Shown: piece by piece, positions 8,573-17,277 of the stretch
How positions within the stretch are numbered: position 1 is the stretch's first letter
Layout of the letters: each line of letters starts with the position of its first letter
DNA from: Candidatus Woesearchaeota archaeon
GTDB taxonomy: Archaea; Nanobdellota; Nanobdellia; Woesearchaeales; JAIPIC01
Length of the DNA: 51,652 nucleotides
NCBI GenBank assembly: GCA_021734865.1
Contig: JAIPIC010000004.1
Location: 1-51,652, forward strand
Direction of reading: 5' to 3'
Translations under genes and position numbers: made by a program
The notes under the pieces: generated by a model
Database searches by the model: none
Told to the model about the DNA's origin: nothing
The model's input: the letters and a program-made list of their open reading frames with translations, nothing else

Positions 8573-10103
8573 TCATATTATCCTCGATTTTGCAAGAGTA
8601 TATATTGAGTTAGCCTGGACATTTGCTGCGTTTACAATATTCTGAGATTCAATGTTTTCCTCAGGACAGTGGCTTTGTCCGTTGCATTTTGCGAGAATCA
8701 AAAGACCAGGAATTGTCGAACCATCAGATTTATTCATCTTCATGACGGATACAATGTCATGACCTGCTCCGCTTGGCACGTATGCAGTTTCGTACCCAAG
8801 TTTCACACTTTGGTTAAATGCAAGGTCTTGAAGTCTTTGATCCATGTATTCAACAGGTGAAGTCGATGAGAGATGCTTAACTTCAGCTCCATTTCGTGCT
8901 GCAAGAACAATCTGAAGATATTGACTTAGTTGTTCTGTATTATTACTTCTAATGTCAACCTGACATCTATCAATGAAATCTATTGGATAGTTGAATTCTG
9001 ATTTTATCCATGGATATCGTTTTTTAGTGTGATTGATAAGATAAAGTCCTGCGAGGTTAGCATCATTTCGGTATCGGCTTCCCATTGGAGTAGCACCTGA
9101 ATGACCTGGTTTTCCAAGAATATAAAATATACTTTCCCATTCTGGATCACCTCCTACACGTATTGTCACATTATGCACCTTTTGCATGGCATCTATCATG
9201 TATCTCATATTTGCATTTGGGTGCTCCATCCGAATTTCTGCATATCCTGAAATTGTATTTAAGCTACAATACTGAAGAGGAGATTCTTCAGGAGAACCTC
9301 CTATGTTAATTACACCAGCAGTCTGGACCAAGTCAACTCCCTTAGCAATCCGTTCGACTGCAAACTTATCAAGATTTACTAGGAAATCCACTATTATATC
9401 TGACATAAATTCAATTTGTAACCTTTCAGCCCCCCTAATACTGTTGGCAATCCCAACGTCATGATTCATCAGGTATTGGGCTGTGTGCATTTCGACATAA
9501 GCATCTATGGAATCAATAAACTGCTGAGATAAGGTAGACTGACCAAGCCTTAGTTGATTTGTATTGAAATTTTCACCGGTTAAGGGATTTTTTTGACTGT
9601 TTATTGCATCCTCCAAAGAAAATCCTTTATCTTCCCTGTCCAGAAGGTCTACACTCATGAGTCCAGCTGCTGCCAGACTGCCTTTATATGCAGCAGAGTA
9701 TGATGCAGATTCTTCTCCTCTCCAGACTACAAGACCAACACCTTTTGAGAAAAGTTCTCCTGCATCCATGCGTTTCCTGATTTGACTTACGGTCTCAAGA
9801 GCACCAACAACACCAATGACTCCATCAAAATTACCTCCCTTTCTTACAGAATCAAGATGAGAACCTGACAAGATATATTTAGTAGAATTTCCAGGAGTCA
9901 AAGCGAACAGATTACCCACAGAATCATAAAGATACCTTCAGCCCGTATTCAAGGGCTTTCTGAGAGATGTAATCTATTGCTGCTGATTCAGCATCAGACC
10001 ATCCAAGACGCTCAAAACCAGAATTTGAAGTATTACCGATACGTCCAATCTTACCTATTTCTTCTATATGACGGCCAATATTGACTTCGTTGAGCCTTAT
10101 CAT
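8573..10103 (-). pseudogene. M20-family amidohydrolase (hydantoinase/carbamoylase type) broken by a frameshift
   Basis: The 448-residue frame covering 8573-9919 carries the metal-site motifs of the M20 carbamoylase/allantoate amidohydrolase branch: G-S-H-L-D-S, N-F-D-G, R-G-E-E-S, K-P-G-H-S-G-A-T-P-M and G-A-G-H-D. It lacks the normal N-terminus. That missing piece is found just upstream in another frame: an ATG at 10103 begins 59 residues (I-R-L-N-E-V-N-I-G-R-H-I to G-L-K-V-S) before a TGA at 9924-9926. Dropping one T of the ttt at about 9927-9929 joins K-V-S to Y-D-S-V-G-N-L-F-A, restoring a contiguous protein of about 508 residues. All other expected motifs are intact, which points to a very recent mutation, an assembly error, or less likely recoding. 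The yhhQ gene lies 83 nt upstream. Confidence 0.85.
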
Positions 10104-10186
10104 GAATACTATAAAATAGAGAACATTAATAAAATGTCGTATTTGACTACTTTGAAGTAATCACTGCAATAGTAATAAAAAAACTA

Positions 10187-10870
10187 TCAATCTTTTTTTA
10201 GCCACCAAACACCAGCGTAAACCAATGGTGTGTCAAAAAGTGCCACTGCAACTTTTAGGAGCCAATATGGGATTATCAGAGTAAACATGTAGGCAACAGT
10301 AAATTTTGGGCTTATGCCATAGAATGCAATAAACATGAAAATAACGGTATCTATGAATTGGCTTGATATTGTCGAGAGGTTATTCCTTAGCCAGAGGAAT
10401 TGGCCTTTTGTGGCTTTCTTCCAGAAATGGAAAGCCCAGACGTCATGGGTCTGGCTCATTGAGAATGCAATAATGCTTGCGAGGAATATTCTCATTGTGG
10501 TTCCAAAGACTTTCGTGTATTCTCCCTGGACAAAGCTTCTCTCTGCAAATGGAAGCCAGACCGACAAAGCTGTGATCATAAGGACAACAATAAGTGAGAA
10601 GAATCCAATTTTTACAAATTCCATCGACTTCTTCTTGCCGTAAACTTCTGCAATAACATCAGTTATCATAAATGTTATAGGAAATGCAAATATACCAACT
10701 GAAAAATTTAGTATCCATACTTGAGTTATTTTAGTACCTATGAGATTAGCTGTAACTAGCATGGCGACAAACAACCCTAAGAGTATGTTGGTCTTGTACA
10801 TCTGTTTTTGACTTATTTCATTGTCCGATGTACTTGGACGGTGTTCAACAGGATTCTTTGCACCTTTCAT
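10187..10870 (-). CDS. yhhQ: Queuosine/archaeosine precursor transporter, YhhQ (DUF165) family
   Basis: The 227-residue protein has about six transmembrane helices and the hallmark of the YhhQ/VUT family: N-L-I-G-T-K-I followed by F-P-I-T-F-M-I-T-D-V-I-A-E-V-Y-G-K-K near residues 43-80. Family members import queuine or preQ0/preQ1; in archaea a likely cargo is a 7-deazaguanine destined for archaeosine in tRNA. The N-terminal 25 residues are polar and cytoplasmic. The ATG is fixed by a TATA-like box at 10891-10900, 26 nt upstream. It is divergent from radB and lies upstream of the broken M20 gene. Confidence 0.85.
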   Translation of the reverse strand: MKGAKNPVEHRPSTSDNEISQKQMYKTNILLGLFVAMLVTANLIGTKITQVWILNFSVGIFAFPITFMITDVIAEVYGKKKSMEFVKIGFFSLIVVLMITALSVWLPFAERSFVQGEYTKVFGTTMRIFLASIIAFSMSQTHDVWAFHFWKKATKGQFLWLRNNLSTISSQFIDTVIFMFIAFYGISPKFTVAYMFTLIIPYWLLKVAVALFDTPLVYAGVWWLKKD

Positions 10871-10890
10871 AGCGCTGTGATAAAGCTCTC

Positions 10891-10900
10891 GGTTTTTATT
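10891..10900 (-). promoter_or_regulatory. TATA-like box for yhhQ
   Basis: The minus-strand sequence aataaaaacc is centred 26 nt upstream of the ATG at 10870. Confidence 0.5.
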
Positions 10901-10960
10901 CTTTTTGGTAAGTTATCCATTTTATGCGTATATATGCAATTTTCAGGTTTTATTGAGGAA

Positions 10961-10970
10961 AATATTTAAA
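10961..10970 (+). promoter_or_regulatory. TATA-like box for radB
   Basis: The sequence aatatttaaa is centred 28 nt before the ATG at 10994, with no Shine-Dalgarno motif between. Confidence 0.6.
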
Positions 10971-10993
10971 CTGAAGTCATACCCGGAAATATC

Positions 10994-11671
10994 ATGGAAG
11001 AAAGAATTCCAACCGGAAGCTGTGCTCTCGACAGACTTCTGGACGGTGGTATTGAAAAAGGAGTAATATCAACAGTATTTGGTCCTTCAGGTAGTGGAAA
11101 GACGACTTTCTGTCTGCTGTCTAGTTTGGCTAGATTAAGGCAAAAAGAACGTGTTTTCTTTATTGATACTGAAGGAGGATTCTCGATATCAAGACTTGCT
11201 CAACTGGAGAGCAATTATAAAGAATATCTGGATCACTTAATCTTATTCAAACCTACAACATTTGACAAGCAGGAACAGATTGTCAATTCCTTAGAGAAGA
11301 ATATTAAGACGGACGTAGGTCTTATAGTTATTGATACAATTGCAAACTTGTACAGGGTTGAAGTCACAAAAAAGGCTGAAAAGACTGATACTATTCGTAG
11401 ACTCACAAACCAATTAAATGTTGTCTCAAAGATAGCTCGGGAGAAGAATATTCCTGTGCTGATCAGCAATCAGGTTTATTCTAGTTTTGATAAGGTAGAT
11501 TCAGTAAAAATGGTCGGAGGCGACATTCTGAATTATTCCAGCAAGATACTTATTGAGCTTCAGAAATTCAGGAATGCCCGTAAAGCAATAATCAGGAAGC
11601 ATAGGAGCCTTCCTGAAAACGAAGAAGTAATATTCAAGATTGTAGAAAATGGATTTTTGGAATGTGAGTGA
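10994..11671 (+). CDS. radB: DNA repair/recombination protein RadB
   Basis: The 225-residue protein is a single RecA-fold ATPase core without the N-terminal HhH domain of RadA, as expected of the RadB paralogue. It opens I-P-T-G-S-C-A-L-D-R-L-L-D-G-G-I-E-K-G. The Walker A is G-P-S-G-S-G-K-T (30-37), the catalytic region has F-I-D-T-E-G-G-F (57-64), and the Walker B is I-V-I-D-T (111-115). Known role: RadB binds RadA and modulates homologous recombination, with weak ATPase activity. A 27-nt stretch of its Walker B region is found again just after the stop codon (see the repeat at 11689). Confidence 0.9.
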   Translation: MEERIPTGSCALDRLLDGGIEKGVISTVFGPSGSGKTTFCLLSSLARLRQKERVFFIDTEGGFSISRLAQLESNYKEYLDHLILFKPTTFDKQEQIVNSLEKNIKTDVGLIVIDTIANLYRVEVTKKAEKTDTIRRLTNQLNVVSKIAREKNIPVLISNQVYSSFDKVDSVKMVGGDILNYSSKILIELQKFRNARKAIIRKHRSLPENEEVIFKIVENGFLECE

Positions 11672-11688
11672 ACTGTTTATTGAGACCA

Positions 11689-11715
11689 TATAGCTATTGA
11701 TACAATTGCAAACTT
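11689..11715 (+). repeat. 27-nt second copy of a radB internal segment
   Basis: Positions 11689-11715 repeat 11323-11349, inside radB at the Walker B region, with one mismatch (c for t at 11694). The shared core includes tattgatacaattgcaaac. The copy lies 18 nt after the radB stop codon and in no evident gene. It looks like a partial local duplication or remnant. Confidence 0.8.
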
Positions 11716-11783
11716 CATGTGAGTCTTCTTGAGAAAATTATTAATGACCCAGATTAATAATGCAAAAAGTTGGATAATTAATA

Positions 11784-14306
11784 CTATTCTACCCATTCAC
11801 AGAATTCAAGATTTGACTTAATGTCATCTCTTGGTTTTGTATTATATTCCCTATCAAACATATCCTTAAAGTCCTTGCTCATAATCAGATTAATGTCCTT
11901 GCTCTGGTATATGTGTTCAGACAAAGGGATAAGGCCATAGAATTTTGAGTATTTAGATTCAGTAATCATAATATCGGATGTTAGAATTCCAACCGAGCTC
12001 CTGAAAGTTACACCTCTCTTTTTTAAGGTATCTGAAAGCCGTCTTACAGACTTAAGAAGGTTCTTTGCTGTTTCAAACACATGAGTTTTTGCATCTTTGG
12101 AGTTCTGGGTTGATGCGTAGAAGATAATATAACAGTTGGACTTGTCGTCCATATAGTCTGCTTTTGAAAGAAGACTTGAAATATCGGTGTAAAATGAATC
12201 TATTATCTGCTTAATAGCCCAATTTGAAGTGTTTCTCAGATATACTGTGGGTTTCTTAAAGAATAGTACATGATACTGCTTATCTTCAGCTTGAATAGTG
12301 TCGTCCTGTGTAATAAGCGGGATTCCAACAAGACCGGATTTCTTGAGGGGGCGGGAAGGTGTAGCGTTATTGCCTGTTACAACATTGACAGCAACTTTTT
12401 GCTCATCAGCTTCGACAGTTTGTGTGCTATCAGAAATTTGAGAGCCAGAATCTGGCTTTTCATGGTCTATTCTGCGGATAAGGCTTTCGATAGATGTCTT
12501 ATTTAGGATTACGACCGCTATTAGAACCAGAAAAATTATTAGGGCAAGGAATGTGCCATTCTGCCCGATTCCTGCAACTGTTTTGATGGAATTCCCCATC
12601 AATTTTGATAACGAGTCTCCAGTTTTATAGTAAAAAGGCCTGTGATCTTCTATTTCTACTGATTTTTCTACAGACACAGGACTTTTTGAAAGCAAATTCT
12701 TAAGCTCAGGACTAATGCTTAATGAGCTGCTGCTTGAATCATCCGGATATTCTGCACTATCTGTTTCATCAGAAGTCAGCAATGAAATCAGATCGTTCTC
12801 CTGTATGTCTTCGGGATTTTGGATCACAACATCTTCAATGAACTTTTGAATGACTTTTTCTTCAATTGTATATATAGTGTAACTGTCATTTTTCAAATAA
12901 GTGGACAAGTCGAAATCAACAGTTTTATTTGGTTTCACACTGACTTTTTCACTAAAGTAATGCTTGCTTCCTGATATGGAATATGCAAAGAAGCTAATTT
13001 TATCGTTGTATTCTATATTACCTTTGTTCTTGATGGTTACAATGTTGTCATTCTGATCAATACTTATGGCTCTTACTTCGGCTATTGAAAAGGTAGTTGA
13101 GTCCTTCAGTATGCCGCTTTCTGCTTCAATTATCCATTCTCCTGGAACTGCAGACTGGCCTAAATTGAACTGAGCAGCAGCATTTGCAGGGGAAGCAAGA
13201 ACGATGCTTCTGCCTTTGGGAGGTATTATCTCAAGATCAATAGCACTACGGATGGATTCTCCAGCCTGATCATATAACTCAGGAGAAAATTCAAGTATAT
13301 CACCTGGTACAAGCGAACGATCCACAATTTCAATTGTCAGTTCAGTTGGAAGCGGAATCACTGAGATGTCAAATTCAGAATATCCTTTGTTCCCTTCATC
13401 ATCAACTGCCTCAACAGTGATAGTATGCAATCCGCTTGAGATTGTCTTTGGCATTTGGTATTTAAGTTTGGCAGATGGTTCGGTAACTTCATAAGAGTGA
13501 GATTTTGCTTCAAGAATTAGGCTGACATCAGCATGGTCCACTGTGCTACCAAAATGATCATTAACTGTAATTAGGGAAAAGACAGATTCCCCAGGAAGAT
13601 ATTCTTTTTTTGTTGGTTCAATAGAAATCTTCAAGTCATCATAAACCTGAATCACTATCTGATTACTGTAGGTTTCCTTATGAAGATAGAGATCAGTAAG
13701 GATGAAGCTAATACTGTATGTTCCTGCAGAGATAATACCATTAGCAGTAAACTTGTAAGAAAACTGGCCTGTTTCAGATTCTAAGCTTTCCACAATAAGA
13801 TCCTGTCCATCTTTCTTAGCTATCATGGTCATCGTGCCTTTGAATGGACCATCCTTTTTTCTTGCTGTCACATCTATCTGCGTTGATTGCCCTAGTTTAA
13901 GATCATCCTTTGCAATCTCGAATGTAAGGATATAATCCCCAGAGACACTAAATGTTGGACTAGTCAGTTGGTCAAGTTGAGTGCCATCATTTGAATTAAG
14001 CACGTGGACAACCTGGCAGTCCTTGTCATAATTTGACTCAGTCAGATAATATTTTTGGGAATATTGTTTTTCGAGATTCGGTGTGACTGAAGTGCTGTAA
14101 ATCAGATTTTGGGTCTGTCCACAATCGATCATGATTTGGAATAGCCCCTTAGTGGCTGATTTTACGCTTCCTTGTATATTAATCTCATCTCCAATGTAAT
14201 AATTATCACCATATTGTGTATTGTCGACAATCTCAGCGAAAGAATTAAGTGATAAAAAGATAAGAATCATCAAAAATACAAAAATCCTGTTAGATATAAC
14301 TGTCAT
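11784..14306 (-). CDS. Receptor-like membrane protein: Ig-like ectodomain, one TM helix, cyclase-like cytoplasmic domain
   Basis: The 840-residue protein has a signal peptide (residues 1-24) and about 530 residues of beta-rich extracellular repeats. These repeats read like macroglobulin MG2/Ig-fold domains (for example I-S-A-G-T-Y-S-I-S-F, I-S-S-G-L-H-T-I-T-V, V-P-G-E-W-I-I-E-A). One transmembrane helix follows near residues 590-610, then a low-complexity linker and a C-terminal domain of about 170 residues. That domain (H-V-L-F-F, then C-Y-I-I-F-Y-A-S, S-S-V-G-I-L-T-S-D-I-M-I, Y-G-L-I-P-L-S-E-H-I, I-M-S-K-D-F-K-D-M-F) follows the strand/helix order of class III nucleotidyl cyclases but lacks the metal-binding aspartates. 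I infer a sensor with a non-catalytic cyclase-like domain. It lies 27 nt downstream of rpsB on the same strand. Confidence 0.65.
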   Translation of the reverse strand: MTVISNRIFVFLMILIFLSLNSFAEIVDNTQYGDNYYIGDEINIQGSVKSATKGLFQIMIDCGQTQNLIYSTSVTPNLEKQYSQKYYLTESNYDKDCQVVHVLNSNDGTQLDQLTSPTFSVSGDYILTFEIAKDDLKLGQSTQIDVTARKKDGPFKGTMTMIAKKDGQDLIVESLESETGQFSYKFTANGIISAGTYSISFILTDLYLHKETYSNQIVIQVYDDLKISIEPTKKEYLPGESVFSLITVNDHFGSTVDHADVSLILEAKSHSYEVTEPSAKLKYQMPKTISSGLHTITVEAVDDEGNKGYSEFDISVIPLPTELTIEIVDRSLVPGDILEFSPELYDQAGESIRSAIDLEIIPPKGRSIVLASPANAAAQFNLGQSAVPGEWIIEAESGILKDSTTFSIAEVRAISIDQNDNIVTIKNKGNIEYNDKISFFAYSISGSKHYFSEKVSVKPNKTVDFDLSTYLKNDSYTIYTIEEKVIQKFIEDVVIQNPEDIQENDLISLLTSDETDSAEYPDDSSSSSLSISPELKNLLSKSPVSVEKSVEIEDHRPFYYKTGDSLSKLMGNSIKTVAGIGQNGTFLALIIFLVLIAVVILNKTSIESLIRRIDHEKPDSGSQISDSTQTVEADEQKVAVNVVTGNNATPSRPLKKSGLVGIPLITQDDTIQAEDKQYHVLFFKKPTVYLRNTSNWAIKQIIDSFYTDISSLLSKADYMDDKSNCYIIFYASTQNSKDAKTHVFETAKNLLKSVRRLSDTLKKRGVTFRSSVGILTSDIMITESKYSKFYGLIPLSEHIYQSKDINLIMSKDFKDMFDREYNTKPRDDIKSNLEFCEWVE

Positions 14307-14333
14307 AAAGAATAATAAAATGAAGTTATATAA

Positions 14334-14936
14334 TTAGTTTTCTTCCATGAAGATATCGACTGGAACTTCAAGCTCGTCATTTTCCCCTATCTTACCTGTA
14401 AGTTTTAGATATTCCTTAGCTAGTATGTAGAAGAATAGACCCAGGCTTTTCTTGCCTTTATTATTGCATGGAACAACAAGATCAATGTTATTTGCCTGAT
14501 TGTTTGTATCGCAAAGAGCAATCAGTGGAATACCCATCAAAAGTGCATCCTTAATAGCATTCCTGTCAGGCCATGAATCTGTTATTAGCATAATTTTTAC
14601 TTCAAGATAGTCTTTCAGGTTAGGATTTGTAAGTATTCCAGGAGGATATCGGCCTGCAAAGAATTTTGCACCGGTAAGCTTTCCGAAAAGTTGTACAGCT
14701 TTCCAACCATTTTCACGTCGACTGACGATCAGAATATCTTCTGGCTTATATCTTGATAAGATATTTGCCGCAATCTTGATACGTTCGTCAATCTGCTGAA
14801 TATTAAGCACTGAAAGACCGTCAGGACGGGTCTTATAAATAAACTTATCCATATAATTAGTTCTATACTTTGTTCCGATGTGGATTCCAGCTTTCAGGTA
14901 AAGTACCTGTGGAACCAAAAATGATGCTTCACTCAT
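14334..14936 (-). CDS. rpsB: Small ribosomal subunit protein uS2
   Basis: The 200-residue protein matches archaeal uS2 along its length: A-G-I-H-I-G-T-K-Y-R-T-N-Y-M near residue 17, F-I-Y-K-T-R-P-D-G-L, then G-R-Y-P-P-G-I-L-T-N-P and P-L-I-A-L-C-D-T-N-N near the C-terminal half. It is part of the 30S body and is needed for mRNA docking. A TATA-like tatataaattta at 14979-14990 on the minus strand lies about 47 nt before the ATG, so unlike most neighbours this gene should have a short leader of about 20 nt. The other genes usually near archaeal rps2 (enolase, rpoN/K, uS9) are not adjacent. The receptor-like gene at 11784 follows and may be co-transcribed. Confidence 0.95.
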   Translation of the reverse strand: MSEASFLVPQVLYLKAGIHIGTKYRTNYMDKFIYKTRPDGLSVLNIQQIDERIKIAANILSRYKPEDILIVSRRENGWKAVQLFGKLTGAKFFAGRYPPGILTNPNLKDYLEVKIMLITDSWPDRNAIKDALLMGIPLIALCDTNNQANNIDLVVPCNNKGKKSLGLFFYILAKEYLKLTGKIGENDELEVPVDIFMEEN

Positions 14937-15106
14937 ATTTTTATACCCCTGTAATTCCTCATCGGGGGTTTGGAGTCATATATAAATTTATTGTATTTGT
15001 CCGAGTAAAATGTGACTCATTATGAGATAATGCATCCTAAAATACTAGAATATACGATATGTTTATATATTATAATGGCCATACTAATAAGGTAGGGGGA
15101 TGATAA

Positions 15107-15132
15107 AGGTCAAAAATAAAATTATTTGACCT
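15107..15132. promoter_or_regulatory. Perfect 8-bp inverted repeat upstream of the Lrp-like regulator
   Basis: The arms aggtcaaa (15107-15114) and tttgacct (15125-15132) are perfect reverse complements separated by 10 nt. A TATA-like tttatatattataat lies at 15062-15076, so the repeat falls just downstream of the expected transcription start and 12 nt before the ATG at 15145. It is a good candidate for an autoregulatory operator; an RNA hairpin is the alternative. Confidence 0.55.
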
Positions 15133-15144
15133 AAATGAGACAAT

Positions 15145-15690
15145 ATGTTAGACCGACAGGAAGTACTTATATTGAAGGCTCTGATCAGAGATCCAAGGAT
15201 GTCCGATAATAAGGTTGGCAGACTTACCGGTGTACCGATTCGGACAGTCAGCAGGAAACGGCAGAAGATGGAGTCTGAAGGAGTATTGAAGTATTATGTT
15301 TCATACTGCAGTACACATCACGCAAAGCATCTGTATACAATTAAATTCAAGCTTGGAGTAACGAAGCAGAAACTCAAAATGGAGATTATGGATGAGCCTC
15401 AGATCAAGACTTTATTTACAGAGAGCATATATTCGTCAAGATTTGCTGAAATTGATGGTCATACTGCCATTCTGATGATAGTCAAGGGACGGACTGACAA
15501 TGAGATTGCAGAGTCATTCAATGGCAATATACTGCCAAATATGGTAAAAAACCACGGAGACTGCATTCAGGAAATATCTACTATTAGGCTGAGTGAACCG
15601 ATAAGGAAGTTTCACAACTATCTTTCATTCATAAACATGGAAAATGGGAAAATCAAGCCTGACTGGCTTCTCGATAATATTTATGTATAG
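15145..15690 (+). CDS. Lrp/AsnC-like winged-helix transcriptional regulator
   Basis: The 181-residue protein begins with an AsnC-type winged helix: L-I-L-K-A-L-I-R-D-P-R-M-S-D-N-K-V-G-R-L-T-G-V-P-I-R-T-V-S-R-K-R-Q-style helix pair at residues 7-45, split here by K-V-G, followed by E-S-E-G-V-L. The C-terminal 120 residues are an alpha/beta domain but do not match the classical RAM ligand domain closely. The target is unknown. An inverted repeat just upstream suggests autoregulation. It is divergent from rpsB. Confidence 0.7.
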   Translation: MLDRQEVLILKALIRDPRMSDNKVGRLTGVPIRTVSRKRQKMESEGVLKYYVSYCSTHHAKHLYTIKFKLGVTKQKLKMEIMDEPQIKTLFTESIYSSRFAEIDGHTAILMIVKGRTDNEIAESFNGNILPNMVKNHGDCIQEISTIRLSEPIRKFHNYLSFINMENGKIKPDWLLDNIYV

Positions 15691-15781
15691 TATTCTTCAT
15701 CTGCGTATTCAATATCTACATAACCAATATCTGCACAATCATTAGTCGGAATGTACAATTAATCTGCTGCATAATTATAAT

Positions 15782-15857
15782 ATTGTCTGCAGTATGGTCT
15801 ATTATCTGCAGTATGAACTATTATCTGCAGCAGAAGCTATAATCTACAGTACTATTC
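15782..15857. repeat. Four tandem imperfect 19-bp repeats between convergent genes
   Basis: Units are attgtctgcagtatggtct (15782-15800), attatctgcagtatgaact (15801-15819), attatctgcagcagaagct (15820-15838) and ataatctacagtactattc (15839-15857). Weaker atctgc-containing copies extend left to about 15700. The array fills the gap between the 3' ends of two convergent genes, so it is not an ordinary promoter element. Confidence 0.85.
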
Positions 15858-15894
15858 CATTTCCGTGAAATTAAGTACGGCGGATCACCGGTCA

Positions 15895-17214
15895 TCACCG
15901 GCCGATATGCATGTATCCTTCTGTTTCTTGAAACTGGTCATCCAATTCGAACCATTCCATGATATGCCTGTCCCTAACACTTGTCCCTATCACTTTAACG
16001 CCATCTTTTATCTCTGCAATTATGGAAAATGGTGTTGCTGACCTGTATGATATCCTACGGCGTTCCTGTTCAATCTGATCTTCGGTGAACCATCCGACCG
16101 GCCTCAGGTGGTCGAGATGCCAGAAGTAAAGGTATCCTTTTTCGTAAGCCATGACGTGGTCATCACGTTCTCCTGTCAGAGATCTGCCACCTAGTTTGTT
16201 CACGTCTATTTGTGGTTTAATATTGAGGTATTCAAGCAATGTAGGCACTATATCAGTAGTGGAACAGACCTGTTCAGGATATGGAAGATTAAGCCCGTCA
16301 GGGAAATGAAACATCAGTGGAACATGAAGTATATCCTGATTAAGCCTGCCGCAATGGTAGATCTGACCTTTTTCTGGCTGAAAACCCTCTCCATGATCTC
16401 CTGCAATGATAACTACGGTGTTCTCTAGATCGATCATATCAAGCATTTTGCCGATCTGCTGATCTGTTGTGCTGATACTGTAGTCATATCTTTCAATAAT
16501 ATCAGATATTTCGCCTGGAGAGAGGTCTTTCCAGAAGGGTCTGAACTTGATGTCATCCTGCGGAATGCCATTCTTGAATGGTCCTTTGTATCCTGGAACT
16601 TCATAATAAGGTTCTTGAAAATAAAAGTCATGCACCATGTTCGTGTGGAACCAGAGGAAATACTGTTCAGGGGGGTTCTCAAGGAATTGTTCTGCCAATT
16701 CAAATACATGAAAATGATCCTTAAAAGTGCTGTGCTTTTGTGGGTCATGGCCAATTATATGTTTTGAGTCAGACTGGACAGTATGCATATATTCTGCATG
16801 GAATGTGTCAAAACCGCGCGTGTAGCCGAATTTTTCCTGAAAATTCTTGTTCTCGACTATTGCATGGGTACTATAGCCGGCATCCTTCAATTGTTGAGAA
16901 ATCAGGGGTATTTTTGGATCCATTGTCTTGGTATGGTCAGTTAGTCCATGATTCCAAGGATACATGCCTGTCATTATGCTTGCATTGGCAACCATTGTCC
17001 AGGATGCTGCTGACATGCACTTCTTCTGGACTGTGCAGTGCTTCGCAAAATAATCGATGTTTGGTGTAAGCGAACCACCCTGGTTCCATTTTGGTTGATA
17101 TCCAGGGTTTACAGCTCCTACATGATCAGCTCGAAGGGTATCGATTACCGCAAGCACTACATTTGGCTTTGGCTGGTCTATTGCACGTGAATACTCATTT
17201 GTTCTCATTTTCAT
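15895..17214 (-). CDS. Sulfatase-like protein of the alkaline phosphatase superfamily
   Basis: The 439-residue protein is a soluble sulfatase-fold hydrolase. It has the N-terminal strand N-V-V-L-A-V-I-D-T-L-R-A-D-H (residues 19-32, metal Asp), S-L-T-P-N-I-D, then S-A-A-S-W-T-M-V-A-N-A-S-I-M-T-G-M-Y-P. The second metal site is A-G-D-H-G-E-G-F. The nucleophile region lacks the C-x-P-x-R formylglycine motif of true sulfatases and instead has W-T, as in phosphoglycerol-transferase-type members. No membrane helix or signal peptide is visible, so it should act in the cytoplasm. It follows the mevalonate-family gene by 63 nt on the same strand. The substrate is not known; a phosphodiester or phosphate ester is more likely than a sulfate. 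Confidence 0.75.
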   Translation of the reverse strand: MKMRTNEYSRAIDQPKPNVVLAVIDTLRADHVGAVNPGYQPKWNQGGSLTPNIDYFAKHCTVQKKCMSAASWTMVANASIMTGMYPWNHGLTDHTKTMDPKIPLISQQLKDAGYSTHAIVENKNFQEKFGYTRGFDTFHAEYMHTVQSDSKHIIGHDPQKHSTFKDHFHVFELAEQFLENPPEQYFLWFHTNMVHDFYFQEPYYEVPGYKGPFKNGIPQDDIKFRPFWKDLSPGEISDIIERYDYSISTTDQQIGKMLDMIDLENTVVIIAGDHGEGFQPEKGQIYHCGRLNQDILHVPLMFHFPDGLNLPYPEQVCSTTDIVPTLLEYLNIKPQIDVNKLGGRSLTGERDDHVMAYEKGYLYFWHLDHLRPVGWFTEDQIEQERRRISYRSATPFSIIAEIKDGVKVIGTSVRDRHIMEWFELDDQFQETEGYMHIGR

Positions 17215-17277
17215 ACCCCATATCTAAACACCTCATTTTGGCATTTCCTTAATTTATTCCATATTCCCTCAAAATTT

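Noticed and set aside
14945-14969. Stem acccc/ggggt upstream of rpsB as a regulatory leader hairpin
   Set aside because: The TATA-like box at 14979-14990 predicts a start near 14957, so the outer arm (14965-14969) would not be in the transcript.
15700-15857. CRISPR array
   Set aside because: Units of 19 bp are directly adjacent with no unique spacers and no cas genes are present.
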